A DNA stretch of 64,000 nucleotides from Gerris lacustris (lineage: Eukaryota > Arthropoda > Insecta > Hemiptera > Gerridae): assembly GCA_951217055.1 (NCBI GenBank), contig OX578283.1:62563832-62627831 (forward strand), given 5' to 3'. Shown in pieces: positions 33,618 through 44,840 of the stretch (position 1 is its first letter; each line of letters starts with the position of its first letter). The notes below the pieces were generated by a model. It did not search any database. It was not told where the DNA came from and was given only the letters and a program-made list of their open reading frames with translations. The translations under genes were made by a program, and so were the position numbers.

Positions 33618-35983
33618 AAAAACCATTCTATTTTATATCTTTCCTAGTTTCTGGATATTCTTCCACACTTCCATAAAATTAAAATACAAGAAATTCAAGA
33701 CAAAAATGAAAAAATCAAGACCATCCTATTCTCAAATTTAAAAAATATTAAACTTACACTAAAATTCGTAAAAGAAATAAATTACTCCCCTTAGCCTAAA
33801 ATTGAAAAAATCTGGAGTCCACTCACCAACAGAAACCCGAAAACGAAATAAAATTTAAAAAATAAATAAACATTACTTAGGGAAAACATAGGAAGAATTT
33901 TGGAAGGACTCGGGTCCACCCAACCTAATTGAGGTTTTCTGTGGTTTCCCTCAATTTACTAGGCAATTGCCAGGTTGGTACACTCTTAAGTCAGTCCACA
34001 GACTGCCTATGATACCCGTTTAAATACCTGCAAACAACCCTAACAAAAATCCAATCAAAAACTTCCGTTTAGAAAAATAAAAAAAATATAAATATATACT
34101 CCAAAATTGTCCATTATACCCTTCCCCAAATTTGATTAAAATGCTCCAATCCCTTACAAAATATAAAAATTATAAAAAGGCACAAAATAACCCCTCTCAA
34201 AATAACATTATGGCTCCGGTAAACACAAATATTTTTTTTGTTACTTATGCCAATAAAGAATTTGTTTAAAAAAAAAAAATTATATGTATAATACAAAAAG
34301 GTTCTCATAATATAGAAAGCCCTCTCTCCAATGAACAAAATTTTACAAGAAATAAGAAAAACAAATTTCTTCACCTGCATCAAAATTTAGATACTTTTAA
34401 AGGCTTATTGTGTATATTTTGTTGTTTTAATGTACACAACTTGGTGTTAATCTTAATACATTTATTTTTAATTGTTTTATAGTAAAAAAATGGATTCAGG
34501 ACTTTTTTAAAATAAAGTTTGGTGTAGTAAACTAACTCCTATATGGGAGTTAGGACTTTCTATTTTCATAATTATCACGTTTTCAAACCTTAATTACTAG
34601 CAATGCATAATACAAATCTTTGTGGATTTAGGGTGTTTTTAGTATTTATTTGTTACATAGGGGCTTCTTTTATCGAAAACAACCTCAAACGGGAGTTAGG
34701 GTCAATATAAATTTCAAAATAACTCATCAATGTATTGGTTTTAGGGCTTTCTAATAACATTAATATGTGAATTTTTTCAGACCGATTCGGAAACGCAAAA
34801 AAAATGCATTTATAAAAAAGTTGGAGTTAGGGCCTTTTAACGTATGACGGCAGAATAGATTGATGGATATATCTATATAATATACGAGTATATATATTTT
34901 AATCTATAAATATTTAAGCAACAAGAATTATATAAATATCATACGGATATTCTAGGCTGCTGACAATATTATTCTACAAAAGCATGTTTTGTGTTTTACT
35001 GGACTTCAATCCATTATCCATTTTGTCATAAATAAAAAAATGAAAAGCATAACTACAATTAAATATAAAAAAAAAAGTAAAAAAAATACAATTGAAAAAG
35101 CGTTTTCATCATTTTCTATTTTTCATTTAGCATATAAATAATGTATATAATGGCACTGAAGTATTCATTCAGTGTTAACTGAGTTTAAAAATCTCACAGG
35201 TTTCATATAAGCTCTATTTTATTTTATGGGTTTTTGTTTTGTTTCATTGAACTTTTTACGTATTTTCATGAATGCCCTTTTTTCCCTCCCGCTTTTCGTA
35301 GTTAAGGGAGGGTGAGACCTGGGCCAGCTTTGAAAGCTGAGTTGAATGACTCATAATTTAAACAGAGGCCGGTATGATTGGGGCCCCAGATTGCATCCAT
35401 GATGAACAGCTGATTTTCTATTCAAACCGCGTCCCCACTCGGTCTTCTCTCCACCCACCTCCCCCCCCCCCCCTACCCACCCACAACCCTCCTATTGTCT
35501 CAAAAAATATTTATTTTTATTAAAATCAGGTTCCCTTACTCCCAAAACGACAAAAGAGGCGATTTTGTCATCGTAAGCTCATTCTTTTTTATCAAGATAA
35601 AGAACCCCAGTATTTTTTTTTTTTTTTTGGGGGGGGGGGGGGGTCTCCTTTCTTTTAAATTAATAAATATAAATTTATCTTTTATAATATTTGTAAAAAT
35701 GAACCTCGGAGAAAAAAATGAAAATTGTATACGAATTTTTTTGCATAATGAAATTCCTTACCATTACTTTTTTTTATATAAAGCTAGGTATAAAATACAC
35801 TCGTATCAGGAAATAAAATCAATACTTAAACTATTTAATACATAAATAATATACTTTTAATGGTTTCTTACGAATATTAAGGAGATTTAGTCTTACGAAA
35901 TTATTATCTTAGAATTATTTACAAGAGGAAACTTTTGTTTGTAAGTTGGGAAAGATCACAAGAACCGCTTTAGCAATCATACC
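33618..35983. other. No gene seen
   Basis: Very AT-rich with homopolymers (C run at 35461-35473, T then G runs at 35612-35643). gggagttagg recurs at 34545, 34690 and 34822. The 89- and 116-codon ORFs are low-complexity. Confidence 0.5.
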
Positions 35984-36121
35984 AAAATATTGACTATTCA
36001 ACAAAATATTGACTATTCAACAAAATATTGAATATTTAACAAAATATTGACTATTCAACAAAATATTGACTATTCAACAAAATATTGCCTATTCAACAAA
36101 ATATTGACTATTCAACAAAAT
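35984..36121. repeat. 19-bp tandem array
   Basis: Seven units of attcaacaaaatattgact, period 19 (gacta at 35992, 36011, 36049, 36068, 36106, with variants at 36030 and 36087). It ends at a family B copy. Confidence 0.92.
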
Positions 36122-36455
36122 GTATCATACAAATAGAGAATCGAACCCCGCTTCTCTGCATCCGCGTTTAAAGCTATTTTCTCAGGAACTAGACTTTTCC
36201 CGGGAATTTGTTTTTTGGTGGATAGGGCCCCTAAATTTGGAGCTAAAATCAATTTCTCGATTTTACTTCGTGATATGATTTTTTGAACATGTATGCCAAA
36301 TTTCGTCAAAATTGGCCCAGTAGTTCAGGCTCCACGCGTCTGCTGCACAGATGACAGACAGACATTTTTTAAAACCCTCATTTTTTGACTCAAAACGGGT
36401 AAATCTACAAAATCGAATTTTCACGAAATCACGATACTTTCTCTTTATATGAGAA
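36122..36455 (-). repeat. Family B repeat, partial copy
   Basis: Starts right after the 19-bp satellite with agagaatcgaaccccgc (minus-strand B-box) and continues through ctcgattttacttcg and aaattggcccagtag to actttctctttatatgag. It is shortened between the B-box and the core. Confidence 0.72.
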
Positions 36456-36599
36456 AGTATAAATGTATAACTCAATTTTATTGAGTTCGTCAAAAACTCA
36501 AGTTCTCCCTAGATTACAAATCTCTCCTAATAAGTAAAAATGGTAAACTTTTATCAAGAATTACATTCGTTATTGTAAAAAGGAAAAAATAGATTGCCA

Positions 36600-37200
36600 A
36601 TTAGTGTGGCACATACCTTCCTCGCATCATATCCACGTACTTAATTGATTTTATGCTTTTACAAGCCATTATTGTCAAATTTGCTAATTGTTTCCCCCGT
36701 TTTTTAATACGTCAAAATTGTTTTGATTTTTACATGATTTAAAGTATCAATTTAGCAAAACTTAAAGAGCGCAGACGGTTCAAATTAATCTGGGGAAATC
36801 TGCGGGCTACTTTCGATAAACTATAAAAGTTTCATTTAAATCAGATAAGTAGTTTTGAAGCTATAGGTGTAAATAAATGTATGTTTGTGCGCATTTGGAA
36901 GAAAAACAAATAGGCGCAGAAGGTTGAAACTTATATGAGACTAATCGTTGCGGACCAACAATGGGCTAATTATGACCTACCACCCAAATTTTATTAAAAT
37001 TGGACGTGTAGTTTTTAAGATATGTTGATTTGCAAAAATTGAACGACTGACCGACAGACAGACACGGAACCAAAAATGTTTCCTGATGTCTGAAACGAAT
37101 TTCTGTCTTGGAATTTTTGAAATCGGAGACATAAAATGTTTTCGTTCTTCAGAGCGATCACATAGCTTCCGTTATCTTCTGTAAGCTCGGAAGCAATAGT
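36600..37200 (-). repeat. Family A dispersed repeat, copy 4
   Basis: Near full-length minus copy of about 600 bp, from 'ttagtgtggcacata' to 'gtaagctcggaagcaat'. It includes the cgctctttaa / gcgcagacgg block and the gcgcagaaggttgaaac block. Useful as a consensus source. Confidence 0.88.
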
Positions 37201-37569
37201 TTAAAATAATTAATATTTAAGATAATAATGGGTGTATAGTGTAAAACTAACACCAAATAAAGAAAAAAAAAACTAAAATAGACGTCAGTTTCTCTCGGTT
37301 CAATTAAATTTGTTAAGCTTTAATGTTTTAATATTTAGGTGTTGAATATCTAGAGATGTAGCAGGTTTAAACTTATCGACACGCATCACAGGAGTATTAA
37401 TTTAACACAATGAACTCTATTAATTGTTTAATCTAATCCTCCCACGCAATCCCGTCAAAATGTTGGTTTAATGACATTATCAAGTTTGTCTGAATTAAAC
37501 ATGACTCAAAATACAATCATAATTAACGACCTTTACACAACAATAACAGCTATTTTAAACCCTAGATAA

Positions 37570-37915
37570 TCAATGAGTTAAAGATGTAATTAAGGGTGAA
37601 ACTATGTCTGTATTGTTAAGCACAATGGCAGGTATCTGTAAGGGATTCGTTGAGGTGAAAAGTCAAAATGAACAATTAGTGTCCTGTTGTTTAGAACTGG
37701 AAGAGCAATCAAGCCTACTGGTGGTTGGGAATCTCACAGATCCCGCCATTCAACCCTTAATCCTGACCCGAACCTTGATCCTTAGTCCTGGAAGGACTGA
37801 TTCCAGGACTATTTAAGTGCAAACAAGTCCATGAATATGCAACAAGAATAAAAAAAGGGTTCTTTTGTCTCTTGACCTATGACCATTTACTTCAACTTCC
37901 TGCAGGTACTAAGGA
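37570..37915 (+). repeat. Family G repeat (solo-LTR-like), copy 2
   Basis: Plus copy, with ctatttaagtgc (TATA-like), gcaacaagaataaaaaaagg (possible poly(A) signal) and gacctatgaccattt. Size and signals suggest an LTR, but no TSD or partner was found. It abuts family F copy 2. A 70-codon ORF here is not conserved in copy 1. Confidence 0.55.
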
Positions 37916-37919
37916 AGAG

Positions 37920-39035
37920 GGAGTTTTGGAACGAAGTTCCTTATGGCACGTTCTGGAGCCCGGGAGTGAATCCAAAAAAACGACCAGAATCACCGTCACG
38001 ACTGGTAACGAAATCGACCGTCACGAAACCTACCCATGACGATAATTTGAGTAAAAGATCACCGAGTTAGTTGAAATTTGGTACACATGTTCATTTTACC
38101 AATGCCCAGGCTGAGTTCGTCGAAAAGCGTTATCCGCCCAAGCGTTCACGCGCAACGCTCTCGTAAACGCAAGCTTCAAAAAGACGGGAAAAAATGTTAT
38201 TATGGAAGCCTGTTACTTGACTTGTTTATTTTTGTTATATGTCAAAATGTCACTTGGTTTTCTAAATATCGAAAATATAATCACGGTCTTGTTAAAAGTA
38301 AAATTTATCTGTGCTGACGCTTATTTCAATATATTAGGTATATTATTATAATACTGCTTATTTAATCCAAGAAAAAATTCTAACTTCATCTATTTAATGA
38401 GACAAACAACTTTTTATAATTTTTTTTTTTTAGTAAAACGAACACCGACACTATTATGAAGTGATAAAGATCGCTAAATTTATTAAAGTGGACCCAAACG
38501 TTTAAAATAAAGAAAACAACGTTTTTACCGATATCTTCCGTTCTAATGTATAATGATTTTAATAAAACTTCTTACACATTGTCTAAAGTACAATTGAAAC
38601 AGGCATATAAAATTTCAACCGGAGTCAAGCAGAAGAAGCTTAAGAGTAGGGAAGAGATATATTTTATAATACTTTAAATTAATAGGCGAATACGTAGAAA
38701 ACAGTCCTATTTCAATCCAACATCCTTTAACAAACATACTCTTTTACTATAAACTCATCATTATCAACTTTTTTCTCATATTCAATATATATTAATAGTA
38801 AGACGCTTGCTTTAATGATACAAATAATGATTTTCTTTTAATTTTTCCTTAACTCTTGCTAGGTACAAACAGTTCGTTACTTTTAATTTTGTCTCTTTTC
38901 TAACTCCGCCATGTATAAGTAGTTAGCAATGTGCATACATACTTAGCAGTGTGATTTTATAATTTATATTTAATGAAAAATGTAAGGAACTCCGTTCCTA
39001 CCGGGTGTCCCGCGACACCACACGATGACACCAAA
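37920..39035 (-). repeat. Family F repeat, copy 2
   Basis: Inverse of the copy at 1262-2080, longer by a few hundred bases. Ends at the palindrome ggtgtcgcgggacaccc (38999-39025 region, minus strand). Short ORFs here have no counterpart in copy 1. Confidence 0.75.
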
Positions 39036-39139
39036 TGATTTATTGAAGATATGCTAATCAAAAGTTGATAGAATTAATGGTCCCGAGCTTACCGAAAGTA
39101 ACGGAAGCATTGAAATCGTTCTGAAGTACCGATTCAGTA

Positions 39140-39500
39140 CTTGAATCCAGTACTTTTTTACTTTAGCACCCCCCTATATCCCTTTGTGTTAATTTTTTTT
39201 TTAGACAAAGGAACTTATACAGAGTAGCATAATATATTCCTTAGTCTAAAATACTATTAAGACGAAGGGATATTTATTCCAATGTATCTTGGGACAAAGG
39301 AATATCACACTTGTGTGAATAATTGTGATAATATCCCTTAGTCTAATGAACTATTAAGATTAAGGAATATTAAATATAAAACTTCCCCAGGAGTCTCAAT
39401 GTCTTGGGGAGACAAACACACAAACCTTTGTAACTTTTGTTGGGCAAACTATTGTTTAGAATCAAGGGGGGGTGCTAAAGTAAAAAAGTGCCTTGAATCC
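39140..39500. mobile_element. TIR element with 9-bp TSD, inserted near family A sequence
   Basis: 343-bp element (39149-39491). Inverted ends: cttttttactttagcacccc (left) and its complement (right), about 24 bp. It is flanked by cttgaatcc (39140-39148, 39492-39500). The interior carries ggacaaaggaatat and tctccccaagacattgagac motifs. No coding sequence. TSD length fits Mutator-like or (if 8 bp) hAT elements. Confidence 0.8.
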
Positions 39501-40570
39501 TTATAATTTCTCAATTAATTGATTTATTGCTTCCGAGCTTACCGAAAGTAACGGAAGCATTGAAATCTTTCTGAAGTACCGATTCAGTACATGAATCCTT
39601 ATAATTTCTCAATTAATTGATTTATTGCTTCCGAGCTTACCGAAGGTAACGAAATCTAAGTGATCGTTCTGAAGAACGAAAATATTTTAAATAAAAGGGA
39701 TTTAATTAGAAGTACTTGAAGCAAACAAAAAAAACTTGAAAAAGTCAAACATAACTTTTTTTACTTTGTTTTCCTTTGTAATTCAAGTAGACCTTGTATA
39801 TTTTGATATTTTCCTTTATAATTTATGTAATAAATTTTAATTTGTAGATCGCTGAAGAAGCTCAGGTTCCTTTGGCGATAACTTTGGTGAACTTTCATTC
39901 CAAATAAACTCTCCAGCCTACTTGAAAATATTTTATGTCTCCGATTTCAAAAAATCCAAGACAGAAATCCGTTTCAGACTTAGACATAAGAGAAAATTTT
40001 TGCTTTCGAGCTTACCGAAGGTAACGGAAGCTATGTGATCGTTTCGAAGAACGAAAATATTTTAGGTCTCCGATTTCAAAAATTCCAAGACAGAAATCCG
40101 TTTTAGACCTCAGGGAACATTATCGGTTCCGTGTCTGTCTGCGAACCAACATATATTTTAAAAACTACACGTCCGATTTTAATAAAATTTGTATGGTAGG
40201 TCATAATAAGCACATTGTTGGTCCCATTTAAGTTTCAAACTTCTGAGCTTATTTGTTTCTCTTCCACATGCACACAAACAGACATATCTATTTACACCTA
40301 TAGCTTCAAAAGTACTTATCTGATTTGTATGAAACTTTTACAGTTTATCGAAAGTAACCCGCAGATATCCAAAGATTAATTTGAACAGTCTGCGCTCTTT
40401 AACTATTTCTAAATTGATAGTTTAATTCATGTAAAAAATTAAAACAATTTTGACAGATTAAAAAACGGGGAAACAATTAAACAAATAAGACAATAATGGC
40501 TTTTAAAATTAGTATAAAACCAATTAAATACGTGGATAGGATGCGAGGTAGCTATGTGCCACACCTAAAA
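39500..40570 (+). repeat. Family A dispersed repeat, copy 5 with partial duplications
   Basis: One full plus copy (about 40003-40570). It is preceded by several partial 5' ends: gcttccgagcttaccgaa recurs near 39529, 39627 and 40003, with an earlier piece near 39085. The stretch cttataatttctcaattaat is repeated near 39500 and 39598. This suggests local duplication of the family's 5' end. Confidence 0.82.
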
Positions 40571-40855
40571 GCAGAAAGGATGATGAATGGATAAATGAAT
40601 GAATGAATGCCTTTATTGGTTTATAGAATGGTTAGTGACATAGTTAATTAAAGTTAATCTAGAAATGTTAAACCAAATCAGCTTTATAATGGGTTGCATA
40701 AGCATAAAATCAATAAAGTATGCGATAAGACGCGGAGAAGATATGTGCCACATTTAGGGTTTGTCACACTTCATGCAGGATTGTTGTTGTTTTATACTTT
40801 TAATGTTTATGATTATGTAAATATACATTTTGTTTATCCCTCCTCCACCCGCGGC

Positions 40856-41678
40856 TAAGGCCGCTCCCTGACTTGTCGGTACGGTATCGGTAAGCTAGTA
40901 TGCCTATGCGGTAAGCCTGAGTACTTTTTACCACTTCTCTTTTTACTGCTTGTTCTTACCGACTCTCGGTATACCGATTCCTTACCACCCGGTAAAGAAT
41001 CTGTACCGAATCGGTACCGAGCGAGAGCTTACCGATACCGCATCGATACCGTACCGACAAGTGAGGGAGCGGCCTGACTAGGGCGCATGCGTGGGAACGG
41101 GGCGGTGAGGAATCGGTATACCGAGAGTCGGTAAGAACAAGCAGTAAAAACAGAAGCGGTAAAAAGTACTAGATTAATAAACTCCTAACATTATTTCTTT
41201 GAGCGTGGTCGAGGTGTCATCGCAAAATGGCATCGGAGAAAGATATTCATGTTATTTTGGTCTCAGAAATAGAGAAATATCCATTGTTGTACAATTAAAA
41301 AGTACCGGAATATGCTAAAATGGACCTGACGGAGAAAATTTGGTCGGAAATTTCAAACAAATCAAAAATTTCTGGTATTTACTGTTTATATTTATTAATT
41401 TTAAAATTATAAATTATAATATTAAATATTAAATTATATATGAACGGATAACGCCAGTACTTCTTTCTTTTTCTACGCAATCGCAAATAAATATAACACG
41501 CTATAATAGTATCTTTTTCTGACGACGACATAATCACGCCCGTGACTGCAAGATTTTACCGAAAGTATACCGACATGTGGGGAGATAAAGGTGGTATCGG
41601 TAAGCTATCGGTAAGGTGTCGGTACAGCAGAAAATACCGCATACCGATACCGTACCGACGAGTCAGGGAGCGGCCTAA
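40856..41678. mobile_element. PIF/Harbinger-like element with MADF-exon remnant
   Basis: 817-bp element (40859-41675). It starts ggccgctccctgac and ends gtcagggagcggcc, a perfect 14-bp TIR flanked by TAA (40856-40858, 41676-41678). Subterminal repeats of accgataccg / cggtatcggt fill both ends. An internal inverted segment (about 40924-40995 against 41100-41170) and a third, interior TIR-like end (about 41062-41080) show internal rearrangement. It carries a damaged MADF-coding exon, annotated separately. Confidence 0.85.
41227..41372 (+). pseudogene. 5' half of a MADF domain (Harbinger accessory DNA-binding protein)
   Basis: From ATG 41227: MASEKDIHVILVSEIEKYP, LLYN, a TAA stop at 41296-41298, then in the same frame KVPEYAKMDLTEKIWSEISNK and SKISG, followed by gtattt, a plausible splice donor. 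Known: MADF domains begin ..LI.E(V/I)..(H/Y)P.LY and continue ..Y......K..W..I. PIF/Harbinger elements often encode a Myb/MADF-like protein beside the transposase. The rest of the domain and the transposase are missing here. The stop makes it a pseudo-exon. Confidence 0.65.
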
Positions 41679-41879
41679 GGAAGATGCGCTTTAACTACTT
41701 GGGCTATTAGCGTAAACCTTTATCTTTGTTTGTTTTATTATTATTATTAAATATACTTAAATTCTTGTTTTTTCTTTCGTGAAAAAAGAAAATTAATTGA
41801 AAAGTGTGATCACTTTATTATATTTATTACCTATGTTTAAAAGTAGACTAATTTACTTTTTGAATTCATTCAAATTTAG

Positions 41880-42394
41880 TAGCTACGTTTACATGGTGTA
41901 TTGAAAATTATCTGAATACAGTATACAATACTCAATTAAATACGTTACGTTTACATGTAAAGACATGTACGTAACGTATGTCTTTACATGTAAACGTAAC
42001 GTAACGTATGTCTTTACATGTAAACGTAACGTAACGTATGCCTTTACATGTAAACGTAACGTATTTAATTGAGTATACAAGGTCGATACCCCAAAAATCT
42101 GTTCTTTATCGCATTGAACACACCTTAAGTTACATGTAAACACCTGACTGCATTGAAATCGCATTAGGGCATGCGCAGTTTTATGTTTCTCCCCTGGGTA
42201 ACCTGACACATCAACCGAACAAACATAACCTTCTCTTACAGCCATCATAATTATCAAGTGTCAAAACCAGCTGTTTTCTAATCGGAACTGTATCCAGATA
42301 TTTACATACTAACTTAATACGGTCATGTATACAAACATCGGTTGAAACTAGTAACCGTATTGAGTTGGTTTTCAATACCATATAAACATGGCTA
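41880..42394. mobile_element. TA-flanked MITE with a 30-bp dyad array
   Basis: Starts gctacgtttacatggtgta and ends taccatataaacatggc, flanked by TA (41880-41881, 42393-42394), as in Tc1/mariner-type elements. It contains the array at 41940-42062. The block gcatgcgcagtttta ... ctgggtaacctgacacatc (42171-42213) is also found at 12734-12775. Confidence 0.65.
41940..42062. repeat. 30-bp tandem array with internal dyads
   Basis: tctttacatgtaaacgtaac recurs at about 41982, 42012 and 42042 with tacgttacg spacers. Each unit holds the palindrome ttacatgtaa. The first unit folds back on the second. Confidence 0.8.
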
Positions 42395-43735
42395 GTATTT
42401 GAATTTGAGTCATTAGATCAACAATCAGCAAAATTTAAATTTTTAAATGGTTAATTGGCAACATTTATTGTGACCCTAAATGTAGGTCCAATCATATATT
42501 TATGTATACATATGTATGATTAGATAATATGATTTATAATATGTATATTACATATGTGTGATAGATTGTTTTATTAGAGTGTTAGAGTCAATAGCTTAGG
42601 TGAAGCAATATACACACAACGACTCTTTACAAGAACAATCAATACCTACGTAAATGTTTGAAATACTTTAATTATTATTTCTATAAGATTTTTTCTTTTG
42701 AGTTTTTGGAAAATAAAACAGTTTAAGAAGCGGATTCCACCTCACCCTCCACAACCCAGGCTTAATTTATTTCCAGATATTCATTAATCATAAGTTAAGA
42801 ATTAAAGTCTTTCAGAAGTATAATAATTGGCATATACTTATTCAATTTTTTAAAGAGAGTAAAAAAGGAGGGAGTTTAATTAATTTTCCTGTTGTATAAT
42901 TAATTTTATTAAAATCGGTTCATAATTGCTCATTAATTCGAATTGCGCATGTCCGCTCCAAGTTTATTAATTACAGTCTCTCCTTTTCTGTCTTTCTCTT
43001 TTTAAGTGGAGAGTTTTGAGGGGAGCAAGGACTTGAGATAAAGTTGGAATAATCAATCATAGTGGTTTTGAGTTAAATGCCTTCGTTTTGCTTTATCTGA
43101 CTCATCCTCGAAGCTAGGCTAAAGAGAAGAGATGGAGAGCGAGAACTAAGAACATGGTAAGCAATTAACATGCCCCAGGAGATTTGTGAAACCAGCATGT
43201 AGATGGGGCTTTTCCATGGCTAATACCCACCACCAAACTTACCTCGTTAAAACGGATTAAAATTAATCCAAATAAAATTAAATCCCTTTTAGCAATAATT
43301 TTATCTAGAGTTTCAAAGTTAATCTCTGCATGATCAACTAGTGAATAGAGGTTAAAGATTATGAGTTATATTTACAGATGCCTCATACTTCATATAATTT
43401 TAGCTCAAAACTTTCACCAGTTTTCAGATTGATCAGCTTTAAAAAGACATATCTTGTAACTTAGAGTACTTTGGTGACTTTTACCTTATCTACACTATCA
43501 AGGACGTCCTGCTAAAGCCCAGCAATAAGATGTGGTCCGGAAAAGGCATTAGAATGTTGACTAACTAAAACTGACCAACCGACTAACTTACAAAAACCGG
43601 CTTCTAAGACATTAGAAAGTTGATTAAGTGACATTACCGAAATCAATAGCTCAGTAGTCCAAATTATTAATCAACACTAAGAACTTTTGCCACTTGGGAG
43701 AACAAATTTCTACTTATACGACATAAGATAGTAAT
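42395..43735. other. No gene seen
   Basis: No convincing ORF, repeat end or RNA motif. Confidence 0.5.
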
Positions 43736-44375
43736 TGTAGCATCATGTAAACTGTCCATATATTATTGTTGCTAACTTTTTATTGTTATTAGGGCTGATT
43801 AAATTAGTTTCATGGTTTTTCCATAACTCAGACTCCATTATATTACAATTTGGTGCAGGCGCTGGCAGTATGGGTGAAAAAGGTGTTAGAGAAAAATTAG
43901 GCAGAGAGAAAGATAATAAAAAGATTGGAGCAAACTAAATAGTGAAGAAAGAGGGTCAGGAACATTGACGCCATGATGATCAATTGCGTCGAAGATACCC
44001 AGCAGAAGATCTACCAGAAGGGGGAAGAATGTGTAGCGTCATGCTAACTGTCAATGAATGATTGTTGTGATCATGAAATTGTTTTTCTATTAGAGCTGAT
44101 TAAAGTTAGTTTCATGAGTTTTCCATGACTCAGCCTCCATTGTCAAACAATCTGGCGCTGGTGTGAAGCAGGATGGGTGAAAAGGTGTTGAGGAAATATT
44201 ACGCAGAAGGAAAAATTCTTCAACAGATTTGGCACTGCTAACTAAATAGAGAAGATAGAGGGGAATATCGAGATCATGCTGATCAATTATAGTGAAGATA
44301 CCCAGCAGAAGAGCTCCTAGAAGGGGGAGGAGTGGAGCGTCATGTCAATTGTAATTGAACTATTTTCTTTCAACT
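43736..44375 (+). mobile_element. Tandem miniature LTR retrotransposon (TRIM-like)
   Basis: Arrangement: LTR-like 43736-43847 (tgtagcatcatg ... attaca), interior 43848-44031, LTR-like 44032-44149 (tgtagcgtcatg ... aaaca), second interior 44150-44332, then a third LTR start at 44333 (tggagcgtcatg). Each interior opens, after 3 nt, with TGG (tggtgcaggcgctgg; tggcgctggtgtg), as in a primer-binding site. Each closes with a polypurine tract (agaagggggaagaa; agaagggggaggag) at the next LTR. Interiors are under 190 bp and non-coding. Known: TRIMs have exactly this plan. Inference from position and ends only. Confidence 0.7.
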
Positions 44376-44840
44376 AAATTTTCAATACAAAACCAAAACA
44401 ATTCCTGCTGTGACCTTGAACTCAAAACGTTTTGAAACCACCGTTTCCATTGGGGGTTTAAATACCAAAACAGTTTTGAAGATCCATGGAAACGTAGTAC
44501 ATAATTATAGCTGATCAATGTTAGTTATGTTTATTTCATGAATTAGACTCCATTATATGACGGTAATCAAGGCAATGGCTTTCCAGTTAACGCAGTTTTT
44601 CAATTAAATTTTCAATACAAAACCAAAACAATTCCTGCTTTGACCTTGAACTCAAAACGTTTTTAAAATCACCGTTTCCATGGGGGTTTGAATACCAAAA
44701 AAGTTGTGAAAATCCATGGAAATGTAGTACATAATTATAGCTGATTAATGTTAGTTATGTTTATTTCATGAATTAGACTCCATTATCTTACAGTAATCAA
44801 GACAAAAGCTTTCCAGCTAACGTAGATATCTTAAATATTT
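44376..44840 (+). repeat. Two tandem ~243-bp units overlapping the TRIM-related 3' ends
   Basis: ttttcaatacaaaaccaaaa recurs at about 44380 and 44613, and agctgatNaatgttagttatg at about 44509 and 44741. The latter, with attagactccattat, resembles the 3' half of the upstream LTR-like repeats. So the third and fourth units look like LTRs with an extra ~140-bp insert. Confidence 0.65.

Noticed and set aside
35984..36121. CRISPR-like regular array
   Set aside because: Units are contiguous with no unique spacers, in an animal genome.
37604..37816. 70-codon ORF MSVLLSTMAGICKGF...
   Set aside because: The inverted family G copy at 18305-18612 does not preserve the frame.
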